Part shown: in pieces, positions 7,505 through 15,014 of the stretch
How the letters are laid out: every line of letters begins with the position of its first letter
Position numbering within the stretch: position 1 is the stretch's first letter
NCBI GenBank assembly: GCA_030037575.1
Contig: JASHRB010000104.1
Span: forward strand, 1-15,014
Length of the DNA stretch: 15,014 nt
Direction of reading: 5' to 3'
Source: Candidatus Sulfotelmatobacter sp.
GTDB lineage: Bacteria > Acidobacteriota > Terriglobia > Terriglobales > Acidobacteriaceae
Position numbers and translations under genes: made by a program
The notes under the pieces: generated by a model
Database searches by the model: none
The model's input: only the letters and a program-made list of their open reading frames with translations
What the model was told of the DNA's origin: nothing

Positions 7505-7560
7505 CCAGTTAAGTTTTGCAGCAACTATGGTTTACACGAACACCCCAAGCTCTTAACTGG
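7505..7560. repeat. Inverted repeat, possible IS end or hairpin
   Basis: CCAGTTAAG at 7505-7513 and CTTAACTGG at 7552-7560 are perfect 9 bp inverted copies separated by 38 bp. They lie upstream of the IS4 transposase start (on the minus strand), where the left end of that element would be expected. Confidence 0.4.
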
Positions 7561-7675
7561 ACAGTAGTGAGGATTCAGTGGAGAGTACATCGCGCCTGTC
7601 ACGAACTGTTCATCAACTTTTCACGGGCCCTTAATCTTCCGGCGGTCGCCTTTCCTGTAATATCCGCGTAAAGAA

Positions 7676-8758
7676 ATGTCCCCCACGCCGGAAAAACTCA
7701 AGTACGAAGCTCAGCGTTTTAATAACCACAATATTTCGCAGTTCTTCTCTGGCAACACGGCAACACAGTTGGGCTTGCTCGACGGAAGTCCACTTACGGG
7801 TTCGGCGTCACGACTGTCCCTCTTCCAGCTGTTCTCGCCTTACCTTTTTTCCACTAATCCAACCAACGTGACGTTTGAGGGTATGACGTACAACGGCATG
7901 AACCTGCGGGTCCAGAAGAGTACTTCTCATGGCCTGGATCTGATCGTTGCCTACACAGTCTCCAAGCAAATGGATAACTGGTCAGCGGGTGGAGCGGCGG
8001 TCGAAGCAGTGGATCCTATTCACTATAGCCGGACGGGAATTATCGGCGGACGGCACCGGGCGGTTGAGAGCGCTTACGGTGGCTCCTGGACGTTTCAAGA
8101 TCCAAGCAACCGAAATGCGGATCGCGCCATTGCAGTCGATGAGATACCGCAGCAGTTCAATGTCGGGGCTAACCACGAACTGCTGGTTGGGCGAGGAAAA
8201 GCGTTGCTGAATCGTGGGGACATCGGCGGCAACATTTTTGGCGCCGGAGATTAAGCGGCAATTTCAACGCCGAAGATGAAGAGGGTCTGCCACCGCCCAT
8301 TTCGTGCCCCTCCAGCACACTCCAGCAATAAAGTACCCCGAGTACTTCATAACCGGAGTGGTAGGCAGATGCAATATGATCGGCGACCCGCATTTTAGCG
8401 GGCACCGTACCAAAGCTTAGCAGATCGCAGACTGGATCAATCCCGCGGCCTTCGAGTCTGCCTTTGGAAACGATCCGACTTGTCGGGCGAATTACAGCAT
8501 CACCGATCCCCGGGCATGGACATTCGGAAACATGAAAGATTTCTACCTCAGCGAGCAGAGATATGTCGAATTTCAATAGGAGGTATTCAACACCCTCAAC
8601 CGCCAAAACTTGGCCTTCCAAATACGACGTTTTGTTTGCCGCCCGGTCCCGGGAGCGAAGTAGACCTGGTGCACCAAGCCGGATGCACCTTCGGCAAGAT
8701 AACTGGCGTGCAGACCGATCCGCGGAATCAGACGTTCGCATTGAAGCTCTTTGGGTGA
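7676..8758 (+). pseudogene. TonB-dependent receptor (Oar-like), C-terminal remnant
   Basis: This is the C-terminal third of a large outer-membrane receptor of the type with a carboxypeptidase-regulatory N-terminus. Recognisable barrel strands: YNGMNLRVQKSTSHGLDLIV followed by AYTVSKQMDNW, then NADRAIAVDEIPQQFNV and HELLVGRGKALLNRG. The frame breaks near 8233 (continuing as LSGNFNAEDEEGLPPPISC), stops at 8329, then resumes in a third frame as IGDPHFSGHRTKA, stop (8418), QIADWINPAAFESAFGN, SITDPRAWTFGNMKDFYLSE, stop (8577), EVFNTLNRQN. A last shift ends with TGVQTDPRNQTFALKLFG. Three frameshifts and two in-frame stops make it clearly dead. The plug and N-terminal domains (probably more than 600 residues) are absent, so it was truncated as well. 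Confidence 0.85.
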
Positions 8759-8981
8759 ACTGAAAGGCTCGGGCGCCGATGCGCCTCGCCAAGGCTGTAC
8801 CAGAAACGGTCTCACAAATGGTCCTGAGCTGCTGAAAACCAAGGATTTAGCAGGGCCAGGCCGTATTCATGAGACCAGTTCTTAGATAAAGAACCAGGGC
8901 GAGCAAATACCGTGATCCGTAGGGGCCTTGCCGGCAGAATAGGGTTAGGCCGCAGCACAACAATCATTTAAGGAGGATACT
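8759..8981 (+). promoter_or_regulatory. Upstream region of the phosphoesterase gene
   Basis: Contains a short hairpin GTTCTT-AGATA-AAGAAC at 8878-8894 and ends with a strong Shine-Dalgarno (AAGGAGG, about 8970-8976) five bases before the GTG start. The promoter for the three downstream genes probably lies here, but no convincing -35/-10 pair is visible. Confidence 0.4.
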
Positions 8982-9974
8982 GTGAAATATTCACGAACAG
9001 TATTGAGATTTAGCTTAGCCATGCTGCTGGTGGTGTTGTCAGAGTTTGCGAATGCGCAAATGAGCAAAGTGAAGACTGTCTGGGTGGTTATGATGGAAAA
9101 TCACAACTGGACAGGCAACGACGCGGGTGCTTCCTTCGGCGACCCAGATATCAAAGACAACCCACTGGCTCCCTACATCAACTCGACACTGGTGAACACA
9201 TCGGCGCATGCCGAACAGTATTACAATCCGCCCGGTAATCATCCTAGCCAGCCAAATTATTTGTGGCTGGAAGCGGGAACTAATTTCGGTGTGCTCGCGG
9301 ATACCCAGCCGGGACAGCCCCAACTCTTCACCAAGGAGCATTTAGTCACGCTTCTTCAGGATGCTGGCATTACCTGGAGGGGTTACGCCGAGCCCGACTT
9401 TGGCAGCCCGGTGTTTGACACCTGCCCACTGGATTTCAGTTTCCTGGACATCAACCACCTCGCGCCTCCCTTCTTCAACGATATCAATGACGGGCTGAAC
9501 CCGGAGTCGTCAGAATGTATCCAGCATGTCGTGCCGTACTACCAACTGGCGACCGATTTGGCCGACCACACCACGGCGCAATACAACCTCGTGATCCCCG
9601 ACTTGTGCCATGACGGGCACGAGGGTGTTTCTCCTTGTGACGCTAACGAGCCGGCGGATAATACTCTACGATCCGATACTTGGCTGAAGGAGAATGTGCC
9701 GCTCATTCTCGAGTCCGACGCGTACCAGCAAGGCGGTGCTCTGATTATTACCTGGGATGAGGCCGAAGACACCGACCAGTTCGCCGACGGCCCGATCCCC
9801 TTTTTCTTGCTTTCGCCCTTCGCCAAGGGTGGAGGCAAGACCGCTTACAGTAATAGCATTCATTACGACCACAGCTCGCTGTTGAAGACAATTCAGGAGA
9901 TCTTCGGCGTGACGCCGCTGCTCCGCGCAGCGGGGGACCCGAAGACGGCGGACCTCAGCGACTTATTCAAGTGA
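8982..9974 (+). CDS. Secreted phosphoesterase (PF04185; acid phosphatase/phospholipase C-like)
   Basis: A 330-residue exported hydrolase of the AcpA/phospholipase C phosphoesterase family, which cleaves phosphomonoesters or phosphodiesters outside the cytoplasm. A Sec signal (MKYSRTVLRFSLAMLLVVLS, cleavage near ANA-Q26) is followed by VVMMENHNW (E39/N40, expected metal ligands), HPSQPNYLWLEAG (S89, the likely nucleophile region), YNLVIPDLCHDGHEG (about 201-215), ALIITWDEAED (D259/E260) and HYDHSSLLKTIQEIFG (D296). All main motifs of the family are present. The GTG start is fixed by AAGGAGG five bases upstream. The length fits the short, single-domain branch of the family; phospholipases are usually longer, so acid phosphatase activity is the better guess. 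It leads a run of three genes for exported proteins. Confidence 0.88.
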   Translation: MKYSRTVLRFSLAMLLVVLSEFANAQMSKVKTVWVVMMENHNWTGNDAGASFGDPDIKDNPLAPYINSTLVNTSAHAEQYYNPPGNHPSQPNYLWLEAGTNFGVLADTQPGQPQLFTKEHLVTLLQDAGITWRGYAEPDFGSPVFDTCPLDFSFLDINHLAPPFFNDINDGLNPESSECIQHVVPYYQLATDLADHTTAQYNLVIPDLCHDGHEGVSPCDANEPADNTLRSDTWLKENVPLILESDAYQQGGALIITWDEAEDTDQFADGPIPFFLLSPFAKGGGKTAYSNSIHYDHSSLLKTIQEIFGVTPLLRAAGDPKTADLSDLFK

Positions 9975-10199
9975 GCTATGGCCACCCATGCGATAGTGCA
10001 GTTTCGTGGGGCACTTAGGGAAGAGTGCGGGCGTTCGCTAGTCGGGCGCTTCGCATTCAGCCGACCAAGCAGAAACTTCACATGCCGTCGGTCTCGCGTG
10101 GGCCGTAAGCTGTTGGGGCGCGACGGAAGTTTCTGTATGCGTGGAAGCTCGAATGGGTATGTGTGCCGATCGTTTGCTTGGAATCCGGAGGCAGGCCGC
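9975..10199. other. Intergenic region before the multicopper oxidase
   Basis: No gene seen. A plus-strand frame is open through it into the oxidase, but it would bury the Tat signal and is best read as chance in GC-rich DNA. It may hold a promoter for the oxidase and propeller genes. Confidence 0.4.
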
Positions 10200-11786
10200 G
10201 TGACGACGCGGCGCAGTTTTCTTCGCCAGTCCGCGACGTTGGTGGCAGCGGCAGGAGTTCCACGCGCGTTTTGGCGACTGGCACGTCATAGGGCTGAATC
10301 CTCGCCTCCCGTGATCGATCCCGCCAGTCTGGAGCGCTTTGTGGATCCGCTGCCGCTGCCAGTCTTAGCGAGGCCCTTGGGCCGTCGTGCTGCGCCAGAA
10401 AACTCCCGCGAACCCGTGCCATTCTACCGCGTTTCCCTGCGTGCAACTTCGCAGAAACTTCACCGCGATTTATCACCGACCAATCTTTGGACTTACGGTG
10501 GTTCAGTACCGGGGGTGATGTTTGAAACCCAGACCGGTCAAGGACAGATTGTCGAGTGGGAAAATGACTTGCCGCCCCGACACTTTCTACCCGTAGACCA
10601 TGCAGTGCACGGAGCGGGCCCAGATACGCCGGAGGTCCGCACCGTAGTGCACCTGCATGGTGGTAAGACGCCTCCGGAGAGCGACGGTTACCCGGAAGAG
10701 TGGAGTGTGCCGGGCCAATCGCGTGCCTATTACTACCCCAACCAACAAGACGCCACCCTGCTTTGGTACCACGATCATGCTATCGGAATCACTCGTCTGA
10801 ACATCTACGCCGGGCTACTGGGGCTATACGTGATTCGCAGCGAGGAGGAGCGGCAACTGCAGTTACCAAGCGGCAAATACGAGGTTCCACTGGTGCTGTT
10901 TGATCGCCATGTGCGCCTGGATGGACAGCTCAGCTACCCGTATCCGTGGATGGCGGAAGTGCGGGGCGAGGTGCCGTTGGTCAATGGCAAAATTTTTCCG
11001 TATCTCGAGGTCGAGCCGCGCAAGTATCGCATTCGGGTGCTGAACGCCGCCAATGGCCGTTTGTATCGACTGTCAATGCCCGACGGTGTGGAAATCTACC
11101 AAATCGGCGCCGACCAGGGGCTGTTGCCGGCGCCAGTGCTAGTAACGCAGGTCGAGCTGGCATCGGCCGAGCGCGCTGACCTGATCATTGATTTTGCGCC
11201 GCATCGCGGGAACCGGCTGCAACTGTTGGACGATGCATTCACGCTCATGGAATTTCGCGTGAGTGCGGCGCCAGTAGCAGACCCGAGCAAATTGCCGGCG
11301 ACGCTGCGGACGGTGGTACGTATCACTGAGTCCGCGGCTATCAAGACTCGGTGGCTTACGCTGGACGAACTGAAGAAAGGCATGTCGGGCACGGCGGGGA
11401 TGCTACTGAACAAGACACCCTGGCATGTGCCGATCACCGAAAAACCGGTGCTGGGGTCGACCGAAATCTGGGAGTTGGCCAATCTCACAGAAGATGTACA
11501 TCCCATTCATCTGCACCTGGTGCGTTTTCAGATTCTCGATCGTCGCCGTTTTGATGTTTTTCAATATGTTTCAACCGGCACGCTGCGATACCGAGGTCCA
11601 GCCATCCCTCCCGAAGTAAGTGAGATGGGCTGGAAAGACACGGTTCGGGTCGACCCACAGACTGTGACCCGGATCGTGGTGCCGTTCGAGGGATATAGCG
11701 GTCGTTACGTGTGGCATTGCCACAACTTGGAGCACGAGGACAACGAAATGATGCGCCCCTACGCAGTGCTCGCGGCGGGGAACTGA
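10200..11786 (+). CDS. Tat-exported multicopper oxidase, CotA/bilirubin oxidase-like laccase
   Basis: A 528-residue, three-cupredoxin multicopper oxidase that would oxidise phenols, bilirubin-like compounds or metal ions and reduce oxygen to water in the periplasm. A Tat signal (TTRRSFLRQSATLVAAAG) starts right at the GTG, which has GGAGG eight bases upstream; the frame is open for 222 bases further up but that part has no protein character. All four copper-binding blocks are intact: HLHGG (H151, H153), WYHDHA (H191, H193), HPIHLHLV (H434, H437, H439) and HCHNLEHEDNEM (H506, C507, H508, H512, axial M517). The spacing of the last two blocks equals that of Bacillus CotA (offset 15), including the Met type-1 ligand. 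It lies 225 bp after the phosphoesterase and 35 bp before the NHL gene. Confidence 0.92.
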   Translation: MTTRRSFLRQSATLVAAAGVPRAFWRLARHRAESSPPVIDPASLERFVDPLPLPVLARPLGRRAAPENSREPVPFYRVSLRATSQKLHRDLSPTNLWTYGGSVPGVMFETQTGQGQIVEWENDLPPRHFLPVDHAVHGAGPDTPEVRTVVHLHGGKTPPESDGYPEEWSVPGQSRAYYYPNQQDATLLWYHDHAIGITRLNIYAGLLGLYVIRSEEERQLQLPSGKYEVPLVLFDRHVRLDGQLSYPYPWMAEVRGEVPLVNGKIFPYLEVEPRKYRIRVLNAANGRLYRLSMPDGVEIYQIGADQGLLPAPVLVTQVELASAERADLIIDFAPHRGNRLQLLDDAFTLMEFRVSAAPVADPSKLPATLRTVVRITESAAIKTRWLTLDELKKGMSGTAGMLLNKTPWHVPITEKPVLGSTEIWELANLTEDVHPIHLHLVRFQILDRRRFDVFQYVSTGTLRYRGPAIPPEVSEMGWKDTVRVDPQTVTRIVVPFEGYSGRYVWHCHNLEHEDNEMMRPYAVLAAGN

Positions 11787-11821
11787 AGCGGTCCACAACC
11801 TAACAAGCCATGGAGGCCCTT

Positions 11822-13351
11822 ATGCCTTTTTCTCGCTCTTTCTTTGCGATGAGATTTCGGCGGTTTTCTGTGAAGTGGTGTTTGGTTCTAATCGGTTCCC
11901 TGCTTCTGCCAATGGCCATGCCGGCACAAGTAATCTTCACCGGGCCACAACAGAGCGTGAACCTTGGCTCCCAGGCAGTCGGATTGACGAGCGCAACAGT
12001 TTCCTTGACCTTTACGATAGATGCAGGCACGACCGTGGGTAGGATCGCTGTTTTGACTACCGGGATCAGCGGCAAAGATTTCGCTCAGGCATCCGGGAGC
12101 ACCTGCACGGCGATGACTTACACCACAAACACTAACTGCATCGTGAATGTAGCTTTCACACCATTGGTTGCCGGCCTGCGGCGAGGAACAGTGGCGTTCT
12201 ATTCAGGGACCTCAAAAGCCAGTGCCGCACTTTGCACAGTGCCTGTCTCCGGAGTGGGCAGCGGGCCGCAGGTGGTATTTGAGCCACCCGCCGCAAAGAC
12301 CAGCGTAGGCGGCAACTTTATTAGCCCTCAAGGCGTAACCGTGGATGCAGCGGGCAATGTATACGTTACCGACATTGGCCTGCAAGAGGTTTTCAAGATA
12401 ACGCCCGAAGGAAATCAGACCACCGTGGGCACTGGACTTGAGGTGCCCGAAGATGTGGCCGTGGATGGGGCGGGTAATGTGTACATCACCGATAGTCAAG
12501 CAGATGCTGTCTTCAAAGTGACACCTGGAGGCGTACAAACCACGGTCGGAAGCGGGTTCTCCTATCCCTTTGGCGTGGCTGTGGACGGCGCGGGCAATCT
12601 CTACGTTAGCGATCCTTACGTTCCAACTGTGTTTGAAATAACGCCGAATGGCAAGCAGACCACTGTGGGCAGCGGATACAACACACCTAACGGCGTGGCT
12701 GTAGATGCGGCAGGCGACGTGTACGTCGCCGATCCATACGATGCAACAGTATTTAAGATAACGCCGAACGGCACACAGACCATGATCGGAACCGGGCTCA
12801 TCAGTCCCGAAGGCGTAGCCGTGGATGCAGCCAAGGACGTATACATCACCGATTCGGCCGCCAACGCGGTGTATGAAGTGACGCCCGCCGGTCACCAGAC
12901 CACGGTTAGCACTGGACTGGACGTTCCGAACGGCCTGGCCCTGGACGGACCTGGAAATCTGTACGTTGCCGATACTTTCCACGAGGAAGTGACGAAAATT
13001 GGCCGTGCAGATGCGAAGTCGTTGAGGTTTGACCCGACGAAGATAGACTCAACAAGCAAAGACAGTCCAAAAACACTGAACGTCGAGAACATCGGCAACG
13101 CCTCCCTTAACTTTTCGGCTTTGAGCTATCCGCCAGATTTCCCAGAGGCCCCGGGTGACAACGAATGCACCTCAAGCACATCGGTCAGACTCGCTGGTAC
13201 TTGCACTTTGACTATCGACTTCAGTCCAGTTACGCCTTTCAAGGGGTCGTCGCGTTTGTTAAAAGAGGCGGTGAAGCTGACTACCAACGACCTCAACGTA
13301 GCAAACAAAATTCAAGAGGTGAAGGTCAGTGGCGAGGAGTTGCAGAAGTGA
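11822..13351 (+). CDS. Secreted NHL-repeat beta-propeller protein with flanking Ig-like domains
   Basis: A 509-residue exported protein. A long signal peptide (basic SFFAMRFRRFSVK, hydrophobic VLIGSLLLPMAMPAQ) is followed by an Ig-like choice-of-anchor/ASPM-SPD-2-type domain (about 35-150). Then come six NHL units of exactly 40 residues from about residue 171 (GVTVDAAGNVYVTD, DVAVDGAGNVYITD, GVAVDGAGNLYVSD, GVAVDAAGDVYVAD, GVAVDAAKDVYITD, GLALDGPGNLYVAD), and a second Ig-like domain with TLNVENIGNASLNFSAL and CTLTIDFSPVTPFKG. Six units suit a closed six-blade propeller, possibly a binding surface or lyase-like scaffold; no catalytic residues are evident. I use the ATG at 11822 (GGAGG five bases upstream), not the ATG at 11810 that contains this site. 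Start 35 bp after the oxidase stop suggests one operon. Confidence 0.85.
   Translation: MPFSRSFFAMRFRRFSVKWCLVLIGSLLLPMAMPAQVIFTGPQQSVNLGSQAVGLTSATVSLTFTIDAGTTVGRIAVLTTGISGKDFAQASGSTCTAMTYTTNTNCIVNVAFTPLVAGLRRGTVAFYSGTSKASAALCTVPVSGVGSGPQVVFEPPAAKTSVGGNFISPQGVTVDAAGNVYVTDIGLQEVFKITPEGNQTTVGTGLEVPEDVAVDGAGNVYITDSQADAVFKVTPGGVQTTVGSGFSYPFGVAVDGAGNLYVSDPYVPTVFEITPNGKQTTVGSGYNTPNGVAVDAAGDVYVADPYDATVFKITPNGTQTMIGTGLISPEGVAVDAAKDVYITDSAANAVYEVTPAGHQTTVSTGLDVPNGLALDGPGNLYVADTFHEEVTKIGRADAKSLRFDPTKIDSTSKDSPKTLNVENIGNASLNFSALSYPPDFPEAPGDNECTSSTSVRLAGTCTLTIDFSPVTPFKGSSRLLKEAVKLTTNDLNVANKIQEVKVSGEELQK
12332..13012 (+). repeat. 120 bp tandem coding repeats (NHL blades)
   Basis: Five full 120 bp units begin at 12332, 12452, 12572, 12692 and 12812, with a divergent sixth from 12932. 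Each unit carries a conserved core around 'GTGGATG...GGCAATGTGTACGT' spacing and 'CAGACCAC' near its end. The period is exact with no indels, encoding the 40-residue blades. Confidence 0.85.
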
Positions 13352-13404
13352 CCTGCAGAAGATAACCCGGACTCCGAAGGCAGTAGCTCGACTGATCTTA
13401 AGTG

Positions 13405-13422
13405 GCGCCGATCGAGCGGCGC
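13405..13422. terminator. Weak hairpin after the NHL gene
   Basis: GCGCCG-ATCGAG-CGGCGC lies 54 bp after the propeller stop. The stem is GC-rich but no T-run follows, so intrinsic termination is only possible. Confidence 0.25.
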
Positions 13423-13446
13423 TTCCAGTCGTCCTCGGGCCAACCG

Positions 13447-14247
13447 CTACTCCCCGAGCACCGATCTGGGCTTGAGCGCGACGTTGGCGTAGTTGGAGAG
13501 CCGCTGCAAAATGGCTTGCACGCCCCGGGGAAACGCTCGCGCCCCGCTTCCGGCCACCAGCATCATCCCCCGGCAGCGCCGCAGCAGGTGGGGCTAGGCA
13601 ACTTTGGTGCATGGCTTGGGCAAATTGTCGATAGAGGCTCGAGCCATCGCGCACCAGGAAACCGGCAAAGTCGTTCCCCAGCACCACGGCAGCTTGCTCG
13701 AATCCCCGCCCGGGCTGAATGGCTAGACCGTAATCTGTGAGCTGCTGAAGGCCCACATCCGCCACAACTTTCCGCCCACTTTCCATCCCGTCTCATCCGG
13801 CGTGACACTGGGACTGGCGCGAATCTGTTCCACCAGTGCTTCATAGGTGGGTTCGGCCTTCTGGGCCACGCGAGCCAATCCGGCCCGACTCACGCGCAGT
13901 CCGAAGGCTTGCTCCAGCACCGCGGCCGCCTTGCCCTAAGGCAGCCCCAATCCTTTATTCAGTTGCGCGGCCAGCCTGAAGGATCGTGGTCCCAATTGCC
14001 AGGCAGCGCTGCCAATCGCATCCGAAGTCTGGCGCGGATGTCGGCCTTGCACCCGCCGGTGGCGACGCCCTCAGCGTCCCACATGAACAGGAAACTCAAT
14101 CTGTTCCACTCGCGTCTCGCGGTTGGGGGATGTCGCTTTGATACTGGGAAACGATCTCCGCTTCTTCCACTCTCCCACCGCAGTGCGGACACTGCTCCGG
14201 CAACGGCACTTCCACGATCTGGTCGATCTGATCCGGGGCGACCAGCA
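13447..14247 (-). pseudogene. IS66-type transposase, degenerate and truncated
   Basis: Read on the minus strand, the pieces in order are a zinc-ribbon (VEVPLPEQCPHCGGRVEE), SQYQSDIPQPR, a frameshift into TRVEQIEFPVHVGR, a TGA where a Cys is expected (14071-14073), HRRVQGRHPRQTSDAIGS and LAAQLNKGLGLP. A TAG follows where Tyr is expected (13936-13938), then GKAAAVLEQAFGLRVSRAGL and SPSVTPDETGWKVGGKLW (first catalytic Asp in PDETGW). A further shift leads to IQPGRGFEQAAVVLGNDFAG and FLVRDG (second Asp), and another to HLLRRCRGMMLVAGSGARAF, ending at a TAG at 13447. The N-terminal coiled-coil region and C-terminal end are missing. At least three frameshifts and two stops mean it is inactive. No terminal inverted repeats were found. 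Confidence 0.82.
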
Positions 14248-14621
14248 ATGACCAACGCACAGGAAATGGCGCAGCGACACGGGCAAGGCGACTCTGGCTG
14301 GTGGATGGATTTCACAGAAACAGCGCAGGCTTATTTCGTTTTCGACGATGGAAGCGTCCTCGAGGCGTGGATGGCGAGCCCTGCACCTTTGAGATGCGCG
14401 ACCGAAGGGTGCATGCCGTTGTGTTTGACGATGACGCTACCGCTCCAGAAGACATCTCGTCGGATCGCAGGCGCAAGGAGCTTGCGCTGGCGCGGCTGCT
14501 CGCCACCGCTATCGAGTTGACACGGAACACGAGAGCCGCCGACTTCGACATTAGAATCGAGAATGCGAAGGACATGATCCGCGAGTTTAAGCATGTGTAC
14601 CCGGATGCCCGCGAGATTTGA
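14248..14621 (+). pseudogene. Hypothetical protein with a frameshift
   Basis: The first frame from ATG 14248 reads protein-like (MTNAQEMAQRHGQGDSGWW then YFVFDDGSVLEA), and the next frame continues with VDGEPCTFEMRDRRVHAVVF, EDISSDRRRKELALARLLAT, NTRAADFDIRIENAKDMI and HVYPDAREI, stopping at 14619-14621. One base lost near 14362-14370 joins them. Rejoined length is about 124 residues, acidic, soluble, with a helical C-terminal half. I do not recognise the family. No Shine-Dalgarno precedes the ATG, which lies exactly where the IS66 remnant ends, so the true start may have been removed. It sits 35 bp upstream of the AbiEii-like gene and could be its partner. Confidence 0.5.
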
Positions 14622-14656
14622 AATTACCCGCACTGGCGAATGAGCGGAGTTAGCAG

Positions 14657-15014
14657 ATGAGAGTCAAAGTCATAGCATTCGGCCACTTCACCTCCGATGT
14701 CCATTTCAAGATCGAGGCCGCTTTCGGTTACAAGGGAAATTTACGGTTCGTACAGTTGGGGTACACTGCCGCGCGGCTACAGGGTTCAGGAGAAGTCAAC
14801 CGGCGAGAAGCAGTTCTACCGTTTCCAGAAGCCCACGAACGCGGACTATCCTTTCATGCTGGAGTTGTTCTCGCGGCAGCCCCATGTGCTACAGGTTGCC
14901 AACCGCAGCCACCTCCCACGGCTACCAACTGAGGAGGATACATCCAGCCTTTCGGCGATTCTCCTGGATAACGACTATTACGATTTCATCCGCCTAGCAG
15001 ATAGAGATTCTGCT
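14657..15014 (+). pseudogene. AbiEii-like nucleotidyltransferase, damaged, cut by window edge
   Basis: The C-terminal visible part, GYRVQEKSTGEKQFYRFQKP, then YPFMLELFSRQPHVLQVA and EDTSSLSAILLDNDYYDFIR, resembles AbiEii/AbiGii-type nucleotidyltransferases, whose best-known members are toxins of AbiE toxin-antitoxin systems and which also occur as orphan genes. The ATG at 14657 has GGAG seven bases upstream and leads, in another frame, to FTSDVHFKIEA and LRFVQLG, which fits the T-x-D-x-D sheet of the fold but with His for the second Asp. The two frames join near 14765-14784. The N-terminal GG motif is absent, so the gene looks truncated, shifted and mutated in its active site. An alternative start (ATG 14697) keeps the second frame open to the window end. 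Family call is from pattern memory. Confidence 0.45.

Larger units (their letters stand above)
7183..7675. other. Gap between two pseudogenes
   Basis: Apart from the IS4 remnant and an inverted repeat at 7505-7560, I see no gene. The open frame from 7164 to 7556 on the plus strand is mostly antisense to the transposase remnant. A 10 bp tandem duplication (ATGCTCCATA/ATGCTCCATT) occurs at 7410-7429. Confidence 0.5.

Noticed and set aside
7164..7556. 130-codon plus-strand frame
   Set aside because: Mostly antisense to the IS4 transposase remnant and lacks any family feature.
9978..10199. N-terminal extension of the multicopper oxidase
   Set aside because: It would place the Tat motif 74 residues inside the protein; the GTG at 10200 has a ribosome site and puts the twin arginines at positions 4-5.
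12212..12982. 256-codon minus-strand frame inside the propeller gene
   Set aside because: It is the antisense shadow of the 120 bp repeats; its apparent repeats mirror the coding strand.
12332..13012. CRISPR-like periodicity
   Set aside because: The 120 bp units are in-frame coding blades with no alternation of short repeat and unique spacer.
13405..13422. Strong terminator for the phosphoesterase-oxidase-propeller genes
   Set aside because: The stem is only six base pairs and lacks a T-run; kept only as a weak candidate.
14697..15014. Independent gene starting at ATG 14697
   Set aside because: The upstream frame from 14657 has the ribosome site and matching protein character, so a frameshifted single gene is more likely, although the 14697 frame is open to the window end.

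Overview
The window most likely comes from the chromosome of a soil-type Acidobacteriota (class Terriglobia or a relative). This is inferred from protein families, not from a marker gene. The indicators are a VWFA-related exported protein of the kind typical of this phylum, an Oar-like TonB-dependent receptor remnant, a secreted NHL propeller flanked by Ig-like 'choice-of-anchor' domains, and an exosortase. There is no rRNA, tRNA or CRISPR array.

Left part (1-4433). On the minus strand lie an Fn3-type lipoprotein, a class IV (branched-chain type) aminotransferase, and the first 131 codons of an exosortase that runs off the window. The exosortase start overlaps the aminotransferase stop (GTGA). 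On the plus strand, divergent from the lipoprotein, are an intact aldehyde dehydrogenase and a small exported DUF5658-like protein.

Middle part (4590-8758). This is a decayed stretch. It holds a frameshifted PilZ domain gene, one intact PQQ-type sugar/sorbosone dehydrogenase, a VWFA-related gene with two frameshifts, the N-terminal scrap of an IS4-type (DUF4372) transposase on the minus strand, and the C-terminal third of a TonB-dependent receptor with at least three frameshifts and two in-frame stops. Direct and inverted repeats bracket the dehydrogenase.

Right part (8982-13351). Three intact, co-directional genes encode exported proteins: a PF04185-type phosphoesterase (Sec signal), a CotA-like multicopper oxidase (Tat signal) and an NHL beta-propeller protein (Sec signal). 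The last two are 35 bp apart and probably co-transcribed. They may work together outside the cytoplasm, but no substrate can be read from sequence.

Right edge (13447-15014). A degenerate IS66-type transposase on the minus strand stops where a frameshifted hypothetical gene begins. That gene is followed by a damaged AbiEii-like nucleotidyltransferase that runs off the window.

The best candidates for something new are the secreted phosphoesterase/oxidase/propeller trio and the exosortase coupled to an amino-acid aminotransferase. Neither is proven to be a system. Much of the rest is gene decay around insertion-sequence remnants.
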